From: an uncultured Acidobacteriota bacterium
Lineage (GTDB): Bacteria; Acidobacteriota; Vicinamibacteria; Fen-336
DNA: 64,000 nucleotides
Assembly: GCA_902826455.1 (NCBI GenBank)
Contig: CADEEV010000004.1
Location: 62,001-126,000 of the forward strand
Reading direction: 5' to 3'
Position 1 is the stretch's first letter; every line of letters begins with the position of its first letter. Shown one piece after another: positions 9,135 to 17,591 of the stretch. Position numbers and translations under genes: made by a program. Below the pieces are notes generated by a model. The model did not search any database. It worked only from the letters and a program-made list of their open reading frames with translations, and had not been told where the DNA came from.

Positions 9135-10315
9135 GCGTCACCGCTCCCCGCGGCTTCCGGGCGGCGGCGGTCGGGGCCGGCATCAAGAAGAGCGGCCTCG
9201 ACCTCGTCGTCCTGGCCGCGGACGCCGCGTGCCCGGCGGCCGCGGTCTTCACCACGAACCTGGCCCAGGCCGCGCCCGTCCTCGTCTCGCGCGAGCACCT
9301 GGCCACGGGCCGCGCCCGCGCGGTGGTCGTGAACGCGGGCTGTGCCAACGCCGGCACCGGCCCCCGCGGCCTCGCCGACACCCGCGCCACGGCCGAGCAC
9401 GCGGCGCGCGCTCTCGGCTGCGCGCCCCAGGAGATCGTGGTCGCCTCCACCGGCGTGATCGGCGTGGCGCTGCCGATGGACAAGGTGCGGGCCGGCATCG
9501 ATGCGGCGGTGCCGGCGCTCGGCCGCGAGCACGGTCTCGCTGCCGCCTCCGCCATCATGACCACCGACACCCGGCCCAAGCACGTGGTCGTCGAGTTCCG
9601 CTGCGGAGGCGCGCAGGCCTCGATCGGCGCGATGGCGAAGGGCGCCGGCATGATCGCGCCGAACATGGCCACGATGCTGGCCTTCTTCACGACCGACGCG
9701 GCGGTCGAGCCCGTGCTGCTGCGTCGGGCCCTCGTCGAGGCCGTCGGCGAGAGCCTCAACCGCATCACCGTGGACGGCGACACCTCGACCAACGACACGG
9801 CCGTGGTGCTCGCGAGCGGCGCGGCCGGGAACGTTCCCGTGTCGGGTCCCGGGGCCGACTACGATGCCCTCCGCGACGCCCTGACCGAGGCCGCGCGGGA
9901 GCTCGCCGAGATGATCGTGCGCGACGGCGAGGGCGCCTCGCGCTTCGCCGAGATCCGCGTGGAGGGAGCGCGCACCGCGGCCGACGCGGACCGCATCGCC
10001 CGCGTGGTCGCGGACTCACCGCTCGTCAAGACGGCCCTCCATGGCGGCGACCCCAACTGGGGCCGGATCCTCGCGGCGCTCGGCCGCGCCGGCGTTCCCC
10101 TCGACATCGCGCGCACCGACATCTTCCTCGGGGACGTCTGGGTGTCTTCGGCCGGTGCCGCCCGGGAGTACGACGAGGCCCTCGCCCACCAGGCCCTGCT
10201 CCAGCCCACCGTCCGCCTGCGCATCCGGCTCGGCGAAGGCACCGCGACTGGTTGGATCTGGACCTGCGACCTGAGCCACGGCTACGTGGACATCAACGCG
10301 CACTACCGGAGCTGA
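9131..10315 (+). CDS. argJ: bifunctional glutamate N-acetyltransferase / ornithine acetyltransferase
   Basis: The 394-residue self-cleaving Ntn-type enzyme transfers the acetyl group of N-acetylornithine to glutamate, recycling it. The maturation site is MIAPNMATMLAF with the nucleophile Thr at about residue 181. TVDGDTSTNDT follows in the beta chain, and the C-terminus HGYVDINAHYRS is family-typical. GTG 9131 overlaps the argG stop. Its presence means the pathway is cyclic, so the operon's separate acetylglutamate synthase would only prime the cycle. Whether ArgJ is mono- or bifunctional cannot be told from sequence by eye. Confidence 0.94.
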
Positions 10316-10325
10316 GACGCGGCCG

Positions 10326-11696
10326 ATGAAACTCTGGGGCGGCAACTACTCGACGGATCCGGATCGCGCCTTCTGGAACTTCAACCAGTCCTTCTCCTTC
10401 GACCAGCGCCTGCTGGCCGAGGAGGTGGCGGCCTCGCGTGCCTACGTGCGCGCCCTCGGCCGCTGCGGCGCGCTGCCGGCCGCCGATGCGGCCGCGCTCG
10501 ACGCGGGTCTCGAGCAGGTGCTGGCTCAGGCGCGCCTCGAGCCCGAGCGCCTGGCCCTCGACGCCGAGGATGTCCACAGCTTCGTCGAGACCCGCCTCAA
10601 CGAGGTGGTAGGCGATCTCGCCGGCCAGGCCCACCTCGGCCGCAGCCGCAACGAGCAGTCGGTCACGGCGCTGCGGCTCTGGATCCGCGCCACGATCGAC
10701 GCGCTGCGCGACGCGCTCCGGGGGCTCGGCCTCGGCCTGGTGGCCCAGGGGCGCAAGGGGCACGACCTGGTGATGCCCGGCTACACCCACACGCGCGCCG
10801 CGGAGGCCATCACGTTCGGGCATCTCGCGGCCGCCCACGCCTGGCCCCTGGTGCGGGACTTCGAGCGCCTCGGCGAGGCACGGCGCCGCGTGAACGTGCT
10901 CCCGCTGGGCTCGGGCGCTCTCGCCGGGACGGCCCTCCCCCTCGATCGCGAGGCGCTCGCGGCGGAGCTCGGCTTCGAGGCGGTCTCGGGCAACGCCCTC
11001 GACGCGGTGAGCGACCGCGACTTCGTGTCGGAGTTCGTGTTCTGCTGCGCCCAGGTCCAGATCCACCTGTCGCGTCTCTGCGACGACCTGATCCGCTTCT
11101 CGGGCCCGGAGCACGGCTTCGTGACGCTCCCCGAGGCCTTCACGACCGGCTCGAGCCTGATGCCGCAGAAGAAGAACCCCGACGCCCTCGAGCTGGTGCG
11201 GGGCAAGTCGGGCCGCGTCCTCGGCGACCTCGTGGCCCTGCTCACGATCCTGAAGGGGATCCCCGCCGGCTACCAGAAGGATCTGCAGGAAGACAAGGAA
11301 GCGGTCTTCGACGCGGCCGACACGACGCTCGCCTCGGTCGGCGTGATCGGCGGCGTCGTGTCTGGCCTCGCCCTGCGTCCCGAGGCCATGCGCGCCGCGG
11401 CCGGCACCGAAGGCCTCATGGCGGCGGGCCTGGCCGTGGCTCTCGCCCGCGAGGGCCTGCCCTTCCGGAAGGCCCACGCGCTCGTCGGGTCCTTGGTGGG
11501 CGAGGCGGAGCGCAACGGCGAGAGCCTCCTGGCCGCCGCCCGCCGCGTCCTGCCGCAGCACTCGCCCGCCGTCGCGGGCCGCCTCGACGCCCTCTTCGAC
11601 CCGGCCCAGGCCGTGCAAACGAAAGCGGCGGCCGGGGGCACCGCCCCGGCCGCCGTGAGCGCGTCTCTCGACCAGATCGAGGCGAGACTGCGCTAG
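10326..11696 (+). CDS. argH: argininosuccinate lyase
   Basis: The 456-residue fumarase-fold lyase releases fumarate and arginine. MKLWGGNY at the N-terminus, HSFVETRL, the AGQAHLGRSRNEQS segment and the signature GSSLMPQKKNPDALELVRGK (catalytic Ser near 276) are all present. It is the last gene of the operon, 10 bases after argJ. The gene ends 6 bases before the convergent BON-LysM gene, and no terminator hairpin is seen between them. Confidence 0.96.
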   Translation: MKLWGGNYSTDPDRAFWNFNQSFSFDQRLLAEEVAASRAYVRALGRCGALPAADAAALDAGLEQVLAQARLEPERLALDAEDVHSFVETRLNEVVGDLAGQAHLGRSRNEQSVTALRLWIRATIDALRDALRGLGLGLVAQGRKGHDLVMPGYTHTRAAEAITFGHLAAAHAWPLVRDFERLGEARRRVNVLPLGSGALAGTALPLDREALAAELGFEAVSGNALDAVSDRDFVSEFVFCCAQVQIHLSRLCDDLIRFSGPEHGFVTLPEAFTTGSSLMPQKKNPDALELVRGKSGRVLGDLVALLTILKGIPAGYQKDLQEDKEAVFDAADTTLASVGVIGGVVSGLALRPEAMRAAAGTEGLMAAGLAVALAREGLPFRKAHALVGSLVGEAERNGESLLAAARRVLPQHSPAVAGRLDALFDPAQAVQTKAAAGGTAPAAVSASLDQIEARLR

Positions 11697-11702
11697 CGCC
11701 GC

Positions 11703-12080
11703 CTACTTCTGGGGGATCTTCAGGACCTGACCGGGCTTAATGAGGTCGGGGTTCTTGAGGATGTCCTTGTTGTTCTCGAAGATCTCCGTGTAGCGGTTGG
11801 CCTTGCCGAGGGTGCGCGCCGCGATCTTGCCGAGCGTGTCGCCCGACTTCACGGTGTAGCGGCCGTAGACGTCGGTGTTCTTCACCTTCACGGTGACCGC
11901 CACCTCGTTCTCCCAGCCCGCGTTCTCCTTGATCGCGTCCCAGAGCAGGTTCTTGTCCATCTCGTAGGGGGCCGTCCCCTTGATCTGGAGCTTGCCGCCC
12001 ACCTCTTCCACCGAGAGGTCGTCGAACTTCGACTCGTTCGTCTGCTCCAGCGCCTTCTTGTATTTCACCATCAAGGACAT
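11703..12080 (-). CDS. BON-LysM domain protein (YgaU/Kbp-like)
   Basis: The 125-residue protein has an N-terminal BON-type domain (about residues 10-70, with LQIKGTAPYEMDKNLLWDAI) and a C-terminal LysM domain (about 77-125, RYTVKSGDTLGKIAARTLG to IKPGQVLKIPQ). This is the layout of E. coli YgaU/Kbp, a potassium-binding protein linked to the cell envelope. No signal peptide is present, as in Kbp. The start at 12080 is favoured by GAGGAGGG at 12085-12092 on the minus strand. It diverges from aat, with 34 bases between the start codons. Confidence 0.85.
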   Translation of the reverse strand: MSLMVKYKKALEQTNESKFDDLSVEEVGGKLQIKGTAPYEMDKNLLWDAIKENAGWENEVAVTVKVKNTDVYGRYTVKSGDTLGKIAARTLGKANRYTEIFENNKDILKNPDLIKPGQVLKIPQK

Positions 12081-12102
12081 GAGTGCCCTCCTCACCTCGA
12101 AG

Positions 12103-12108
12103 CATAAT
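12103..12108 (+). promoter_or_regulatory. -10 box of a probably leaderless aat transcript
   Basis: CATAAT lies six bases before GTG 12115 and no Shine-Dalgarno sequence is present. This is the same geometry as at clpS and clpA. It sits in the 34-base gap between the divergent starts of the BON-LysM gene and aat. Confidence 0.4.
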
Positions 12109-12114
12109 CGATGC

Positions 12115-12807
12115 GTGGCGCTCTATCGCCTGGATCGGCGGCTGCTCTTCCCACCCGCCCACGAAGCCGAGGAGAGCGGGCTCCTGGCGGTCGGCGGGGA
12201 CCTCAAGCCCGATCGGCTGATCCTCGCCTACGAGAACGGGATCTTCCCGTGGTACTCGAAGGGCCAGCCGATCCTCTGGCACTCCCCGGACCCGCGCATG
12301 GTGCTGCTGCCGGGCGCCATGACGGTCCCGAAGAGCCTGCGCAAGCGCGCCCGGCAGGCGCCCTACCAGCTCACGCTCGACCGGGCCTTCCCCCGGGTCA
12401 TCGCCGCCTGCGGCGCGACACCGCGGCCCGGGCAGAACGACACCTGGATCACGGCCGAGATGAAGGAGGCCTACGTCGAGCTGCATCGCCGCGGCATCGC
12501 CCACTCCGCCGAGGCCTGGCTCGACGGCCGGCTCGTGGGAGGCCTCTACGGGCTCTCGCTCGGGGCAGTCTTCTTCGGCGAGTCGATGTTCGCCCTCGCG
12601 CCCGACGCCTCGAAGCTCGCCTTCGTCGCGCTGTGCGAGCGCCTCGTCGAGTGGTCGATCGGCCTCGTGGACTGCCAGGTGTACACGCCGCACCTGGCGC
12701 GCTTCGGCGCCGAGGAGTGGCCGCGCGCGCGCTATCTGACCGCGCTGCGCCGCGCGGTCCGGGCTCCGACCCGCCTGGGTCCCTGGAGCTTCGAGCCCGT
12801 TACCTAG
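12115..12807 (+). CDS. aat: leucyl/phenylalanyl-tRNA-protein transferase
   Basis: The 230-residue Aat adds Leu or Phe from aminoacyl-tRNA to proteins with N-terminal Arg or Lys, creating ClpS-recognised N-degrons. Conserved blocks are FPPAHEAEESGLLAVGGDL, YENGIFPWYSKGQPILWHSP with the aminoacyl-tRNA pocket, and GGLYGLSLGAVFFGESMF. GTG 12115 is the first in-frame start giving the normal Aat N-terminus. Its 3' end overlaps the convergent DUF481 gene by 8 bases. With clpS/clpA 8 kb upstream and bpt 2 kb downstream, a complete N-degron tagging and delivery set is encoded. Confidence 0.95.
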   Translation: MALYRLDRRLLFPPAHEAEESGLLAVGGDLKPDRLILAYENGIFPWYSKGQPILWHSPDPRMVLLPGAMTVPKSLRKRARQAPYQLTLDRAFPRVIAACGATPRPGQNDTWITAEMKEAYVELHRRGIAHSAEAWLDGRLVGGLYGLSLGAVFFGESMFALAPDASKLAFVALCERLVEWSIGLVDCQVYTPHLARFGAEEWPRARYLTALRRAVRAPTRLGPWSFEPVT

Positions 12808-13588
12808 CCGGCGGCGGAGGCGGGGGCGGGCACGGCGGCGCAGGCGGCGCCGGAGGCGGCCAGCGCGCCACGATCGAGGCGTAGATCGTGTTGTCGGTCT
12901 TCTTCTTCCCGGGCACGGGATCGTTGTAGAAGAACAGCGAGTCCCCGAGCTTGATCGCGAAGACCTGGTTGATCGCGGCCGTGATCGCGGTCTTCGACGT
13001 GAGCCGCCGGTCGGACGAGTCGTCGAAGCTCTGCAGGTAGTCGAGGTCCTGGGTGAGATCGGCCGTGGGCGAGATCTGCCACTTGTAGGCGATCGCGAAG
13101 CGGCCTCCCGCGACGTTCCGATCCTCGGCCGGGGCGAGCCGCTGCTGCCAGGTGTAGGCGAGAGCCGCCGAGGTGCTCAGGAAGTGCTTCGGGCCGCGGG
13201 CGAGCTTGTAGAGACCGCCCGACTCCAGCGTCTCCTCCCCGTCGATGCCCGCGAACGGGTTCCGGAGGTAGCTCAGCTGACCGTAGAGGGCGAAGCGCTC
13301 GCCGAGGCCGCGCTCGGCGCGGAGCAGGCCTTCGGTGCGCTCGGCCGTCTTCACGTCGGAGTCGCTGCTGCGCAGGTAGCCGCCGGAGATCCCGATCCTC
13401 CACGGGCCCTCGTCGTGGAACAGCTTCAGCGTGGCCCCGAACGTCGACGTCTCGCTGTTGCCGCTGGTCTTGATGAAGGACAGCCCTCCCTCGCCCGACC
13501 ACGACGGGGGCGAGGGCGGCGCCTCTTGAGCGACGACAGCGCCGGCGACGCCCCACAGCGCGAGCACTGCGAACGCGAGTCTCTTCAT
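12800..13588 (-). CDS. DUF481 outer-membrane beta-barrel protein
   Basis: The 262-residue product starts with signal peptide MKRLAFAVLALWGVAGAVVAQ and continues with alternating beta strands (GEGGLSFIKTSGNSETSTFG, RIGISGGYLRSS, ALYGQLSYLRN), typical of DUF481/YdiY-like outer-membrane proteins. ATG 13588 has GGAGGGGGC directly upstream. The last 20 residues form an unusual proline-rich tail with one Cys, which follows the last predicted strand. Function of the family is not established; salt or acid stress has been linked to it. It overlaps aat by 8 bases tail to tail. Confidence 0.82.
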   Translation of the reverse strand: MKRLAFAVLALWGVAGAVVAQEAPPSPPSWSGEGGLSFIKTSGNSETSTFGATLKLFHDEGPWRIGISGGYLRSSDSDVKTAERTEGLLRAERGLGERFALYGQLSYLRNPFAGIDGEETLESGGLYKLARGPKHFLSTSAALAYTWQQRLAPAEDRNVAGGRFAIAYKWQISPTADLTQDLDYLQSFDDSSDRRLTSKTAITAAINQVFAIKLGDSLFFYNDPVPGKKKTDNTIYASIVARWPPPAPPAPPCPPPPPPPAR

Positions 13589-13627
13589 GCCCCCTCCACC
13601 ACGGAACGATGATCCCACGACGGCCGG

Positions 13628-14356
13628 CTAACCACGACGGACCCTGCCGCGCGGCCGCCGTGGCCGCAGCGCCCGCGCGCGGGCGTCCGAGCGCTCGAGG
13701 GCGGCCCGCGCGTCCGCGAACGCGGCGGGCAGCCCGCTCTCGATGCGCAGGGGCTCGCCGGTCACGGGGTGCCGCAGCTCGAGGCGCGCCGCGTGGAGAA
13801 GGCATCGCTCCGCGGCCCGGGAGGCGCCGCCGTAGACCGTGTCCCCCAGGATGGGAAGGCCCGAGTCCGCGAGGTGCACGCGGATCTGGTGCTTGCGGCC
13901 CGTGCGCGGCCTCGCCTCGACGAGCAGCGCGCGCGGCCACTCCTCCGCCAACCGGAAATCGGTGCGCGCGAGGGCGCCGCCCTCCGCGACGCTCGCCATG
14001 CGGCCCTTGCCGGCGCGGGCGATCCGGCTCTCGACGCTCCAGGTCGGAGCGGGCATCCTGCGCGGGCGCGCGACGAGAGCGAGATAGGTCTTCCGGACCT
14101 CCCCGGCTTCGAACTGCCGCGCCAGGCCCGGGTTCGCGGCGGCCGTCTTCGCGAACATCACGACCCCCGACGTCTCGAGGTCGAGGCGCTGGTGGACGCC
14201 CAGGACGCCTTCGAGTCCGCCCGCGCGGAGCTCGGCCTCGAGGCGTCGCACGAGGCTCGGGCGCGCCGGGTCGGCCGTCGGCACGGTCGGCACCCCGGGC
14301 GGCTTGTCCACGGCGATCACGTCCGCGTCCTCGTACAGGACGACCAGCGCGCTCAC
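13628..14356 (-). CDS. RluA-family RNA pseudouridine synthase
   Basis: The 242-residue enzyme isomerises uridine to pseudouridine in rRNA or tRNA. It starts VVLYEDADVIAVDKPPGVPT, a typical RluA-family opening without an S4 domain. HQRLDLETSGVVMFAKT holds the catalytic Asp, and RTGRKHQIRVHLADSGLPI plus GDTVYGG are the later family motifs. The His-Gln-Arg form of the catalytic motif is a known variant. GTG 14356 overlaps the bpt stop as GTGA. The basic tail at the C-terminus may bind RNA. The target site cannot be assigned. Confidence 0.9.
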   Translation of the reverse strand: MSALVVLYEDADVIAVDKPPGVPTVPTADPARPSLVRRLEAELRAGGLEGVLGVHQRLDLETSGVVMFAKTAAANPGLARQFEAGEVRKTYLALVARPRRMPAPTWSVESRIARAGKGRMASVAEGGALARTDFRLAEEWPRALLVEARPRTGRKHQIRVHLADSGLPILGDTVYGGASRAAERCLLHAARLELRHPVTGEPLRIESGLPAAFADARAALERSDARARALRPRRPRGRVRRG

Positions 14357-15138
14357 TCGCTCTCGTTTCCGTGTTCGAGGTTCTCCGTGAAGGCGGCATC
14401 GGAGCCGAGGACCTCGTTGGGGGTGTAGTTCGCCTTGTAGCGCAAGGTCCGCGCGGCGTCCACGTAGTACCCGAGATACAGCCACGGCAGGCCGCGACGC
14501 CGCGCCTCCTCCACGAGCCACACCACGTTGAAGACGCCCAGGGAGCGCCGGGCCAGCTCGGGCTCGAAGTAGCAGTAGACCGCCGACAGCGCCAGCGGCA
14601 TGAAGTCCACGAGGGCCACGCCCACGAGCTTCTCCTCCAGCCGGTAGACGACCTCGAACGTGTCGATCGAGCTCGAGTAGAGGAAGCGCTCGAACTCCTC
14701 GGGCGAGCCGTCCATCTCGCCCTCGTGCCGGGCCTCGAGATAGCGTCGGTAGAGCGCGTGCTTCTCGGGCGTGGGCCGCGGGTTCCCCACGCGCACGTCG
14801 AGGTCGCGGTTGCGGGCCGCCGCGCGGCGCTGGCTGCGGTTGGGACGGAAGTCGCCGACGCGCACCCGCAGCATGCGGCAGGCGTCGCAGCCCTCGCAGT
14901 CGGGTCGATACACCACGCGCCCGAGGCGGCGGAAGTTGAGGTCCATGAGGCCGTGGTACACGGAGGACGAGAACGGGCGCGGAGCGAGCACGACGTGGCG
15001 GGCCATCCGGCCGTCGACGTAGGGACACGGGAAGGGCTCGCCCGGAGCGACCTGCGAGCGCTCGAGGGCCCCGGCCAGCGTCCGCGTCAGTGCCGTGTGT
15101 CGGAGCAGCGCCGCTGGGTCGGGCGGGACCGACGCCAC
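14353..15138 (-). CDS. bpt: aspartate/glutamate leucyltransferase
   Basis: The 261-residue Bpt attaches Leu from Leu-tRNA to proteins with N-terminal Asp or Glu, producing ClpS-type N-degrons. It is related to eukaryotic arginyltransferases. Key segments are the N-terminal PCPYVDGRMARH, the paired Cys motif CEGCDACRMLRVRV with FRPNRSQRRA, and the GNAT-like second half with YLGYYVDAARTLRYKANY. The likely start GTG 15138 lies close after the stop of the DUF349 gene. Together with aat, clpS and clpA this covers both acidic and basic secondary N-degrons. Confidence 0.93.
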   Translation of the reverse strand: MASVPPDPAALLRHTALTRTLAGALERSQVAPGEPFPCPYVDGRMARHVVLAPRPFSSSVYHGLMDLNFRRLGRVVYRPDCEGCDACRMLRVRVGDFRPNRSQRRAAARNRDLDVRVGNPRPTPEKHALYRRYLEARHEGEMDGSPEEFERFLYSSSIDTFEVVYRLEEKLVGVALVDFMPLALSAVYCYFEPELARRSLGVFNVVWLVEEARRRGLPWLYLGYYVDAARTLRYKANYTPNEVLGSDAAFTENLEHGNESE

Positions 15139-15144
15139 GACGCC

Positions 15145-17523
15145 CTAGGAGGCTCCGGCTCGCGGGCGGGACGGCGCGCTTCGCTCCCGGGCCGGGCGCG
15201 GCGCCGCGAACGGCGCGCACGCGGCTTCGAAGCGGGCGTCGAGAGCGGCCCCGATCTCCCCCGGCACGTGGCCCAGGCGCTTCCACGACTCGCGCGCGGC
15301 CTGCACCTCTTCGGCCTCGACCCGCGCCTGGCTCTCCGCCTCCGCCTTGCCGCCCATCGTGTTGCTCGCGAGGGCTTCCTTCAGCCGTCGCGCGAGGTCG
15401 GCCCCGCTGAGCTCCGCGGGGCTCGGCGGCGCGGCCGCGGCCCGGGCGGCGAGGGCTTCGACGCGCGCCAGGAGCTTCTCCTTGCGCGTGCGGTTCACCT
15501 CGGGATCGAGCTCCGTGCCCTTGAAGGCCTCGGGCCACGCGGCCACCAGCCGGTTGCGGGCTTCGACGAAGCGGCTCGCGAACGCGGCCTCCTCGGCCGC
15601 CGGAAGGCCCGACGGCTGACGCAGCCGGGCCTGGAGGCCGGCCAGGGTTCCGGCGAGGCCTTCGGGCGCGTCGCCGGCTTCGGCGGGAACGAGGCCCTCG
15701 ATCTCCGTGCACAGCGCCTCGCGCTCGGCCCGCTGCGCCGTGGCCGCGATCTCGTCCCGGTGCTTGTAGCGTTCGAAGACCGCGTCGCAGGCCGTCCGGA
15801 AGCGCTGCCACAGCTCGTCGGACTTGCTGCGCTTGACGGCCCCGACTCCCTTCCATTCCGCCTGGAGCTTCTTGACCTCGGCGACGGCCAGCGTCCAGTC
15901 GGTGGAGGCCGCGAGGGCTTCGGCCCTGTCGATCAGCGCCTGCTTGGCGGTGAGGTTCGTGCCCCACTCCTCCTTGCGCTGCTTCAGGTCGTCCTGCTTG
16001 CGCTTGAAGAAACGGTCGCAGGCGGTGCGGAAGCGCTGCCAGACGGCCTCGGCCTTGGTGCGCGGCGGGGGCCCGACGGCCTTCCACTGGGTCTGGAGCG
16101 CCTTCAGCTCCTCGGCGGCCTTGATCCACTCGCTGGATTCCGAGAGCGCTTCGGCCTTCTCGCACAGCGCGATCTTCTGCTTGAGGTTCTCGCCTTCGAC
16201 CGCGGCCTTCTTCGCGAAGTAGGCGTCGAGAGGCGCCTTCGCGGCCGCGCGGGCGGCCTGGTAGCGCAGGCGCAAGCGCTCGGCCTCGTCGCGAGGCGCG
16301 TGGCGCGCCGCCGACCAGCGCTCGTCGCACTCCCGGAGCTCGCGGGCGACCTTCTCGAAGTCCTCGCGGCCGGCGAGCTCCTCCATCCGCTCGCAGAGCT
16401 GCTCCTGGATCGCCGCGTTGCTCCAGCGGGTCCAGTCCTCGGCCTCGCGCAAAGGCTGGGTCGCGGCGAACAGGGTCGCCCGGGCCGCCTTCAGTCGCTG
16501 GGACAGCTTCGGCGAGACCTGGGCCACGAGCTCGTGGAGTCCGCGGACGTCGCGCAGGCCCGCGTCCGCGTCGCGCAGCGTCAGGCCCTGGGTCGCGGCC
16601 AGGGTCTCGAGGCGAACGGCGAGAGCCTCGACCTTCGCGGTCCGCTCACGGCGCTCCTTCTCCTGGGCCGCGCGCACCTCGGCCGGGGTCGGACCCGACG
16701 GGACCGCAGCGGCGGCGACCTCCGCCGGAGCGGCTTCGAGCTCGGGCTCCGAGGCTGCGGTCGGCTCCTCGATCACGGCATCGGGGTTCGCCACGACGGC
16801 CTCGACGGCCACGGGTTCCGCGGGAAACACCTCCGGCTCGGGCTCCGGCTCCGGTTCGGGTTCCCAGGCCACGGGAGGCGGCGGCTCGGGCTTCGGGGTG
16901 AGGAGCACGATGCGGCTCGCCGCGCGCCGCTGCACTCCCCCGTTGCGGGCCTTGGCCGCGACCTCGCCCAGGGCGTCCAGCGCGTCGATGCGATCCACCG
17001 CCGCAGAGCCCACGTCCTTGTGCTCGGACTTCGAGGCGACCTCGACCACGAGCGCCGGGTCCTTCACGCGCTCGAGGGCCAGGCGCCGCACCGCCGCGTC
17101 GTCGGCGCCCCGGGCGACGTTCGCGAGGGCGCGCTCGTCCTGGAGCCGGGAGACCGCCAGCAGCCGCAAGGGCGCGAGGGCGGCACCCTTGGACAGGGCC
17201 GTCAGGGCCCGGGCATCGTCGATGCCGGCGATCGCCTCGCGGGCCGGCGCTTCGTTCGTTCCCTGGGCGACTTCGAGGAGCCGGGCGCGCGCTTCGTCGC
17301 GAACCGCGGCGTCGCTCTCGTCGCGGGCCGCGTCGAGCACGATCGCGAGGGCCTGGACCCGCTTGCGGGCGGCCCGGCGCACCCGGGGATCCGCGTCGTG
17401 ACGCGCCAGGCTCGTCAGGAGCTCCTGGTCTTCCGACGGCACGTCCCGGACGCCTTCGAGGCGCACCGCGGCGTCGTCGTGCTCCCAGCGGTTCTGGCGG
17501 CGGAAACGGTCGAGGAGGGCCAT
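15145..17523 (-). CDS. large DUF349 repeat protein with HEAT-like N-terminus
   Basis: The 792-residue protein has three parts. Residues about 1-215 look like short alpha-helical HEAT-type repeats (runs such as DPRVRRAARKRVQAL and DAAVRRLALERVKDP). Residues about 215-290 are an Ala/Pro/Glu-rich linker with a Pro-Glu dipeptide run encoded near 16838-16862. The rest carries several DUF349 repeats (such as ELKALQTQWKAVGPPPR and EVKKLQAEWKGVGAVKR), helical pairs with a conserved Trp-Lys. Function of DUF349 is unknown. The gene is divergent from ftcD across a 68-base gap. Confidence 0.8.
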   Translation of the reverse strand: MALLDRFRRQNRWEHDDAAVRLEGVRDVPSEDQELLTSLARHDADPRVRRAARKRVQALAIVLDAARDESDAAVRDEARARLLEVAQGTNEAPAREAIAGIDDARALTALSKGAALAPLRLLAVSRLQDERALANVARGADDAAVRRLALERVKDPALVVEVASKSEHKDVGSAAVDRIDALDALGEVAAKARNGGVQRRAASRIVLLTPKPEPPPPVAWEPEPEPEPEPEVFPAEPVAVEAVVANPDAVIEEPTAASEPELEAAPAEVAAAAVPSGPTPAEVRAAQEKERRERTAKVEALAVRLETLAATQGLTLRDADAGLRDVRGLHELVAQVSPKLSQRLKAARATLFAATQPLREAEDWTRWSNAAIQEQLCERMEELAGREDFEKVARELRECDERWSAARHAPRDEAERLRLRYQAARAAAKAPLDAYFAKKAAVEGENLKQKIALCEKAEALSESSEWIKAAEELKALQTQWKAVGPPPRTKAEAVWQRFRTACDRFFKRKQDDLKQRKEEWGTNLTAKQALIDRAEALAASTDWTLAVAEVKKLQAEWKGVGAVKRSKSDELWQRFRTACDAVFERYKHRDEIAATAQRAEREALCTEIEGLVPAEAGDAPEGLAGTLAGLQARLRQPSGLPAAEEAAFASRFVEARNRLVAAWPEAFKGTELDPEVNRTRKEKLLARVEALAARAAAAPPSPAELSGADLARRLKEALASNTMGGKAEAESQARVEAEEVQAARESWKRLGHVPGEIGAALDARFEAACAPFAAPRPARERSAPSRPRAGAS

Positions 17524-17591
17524 CGATTCAGTTCACCAAGGAACGGTTATCGTAGCTCAAGTTAAGATCCACGACGTTCGCTGGAGGATGG

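Noticed and set aside
13609-17565. A very long (1318-codon) plus-strand frame over 13.6-17.5 kb
   Set aside because: It lies opposite the pseudouridine synthase, bpt and DUF349 genes, which all have recognisable motifs; the long frame has none.
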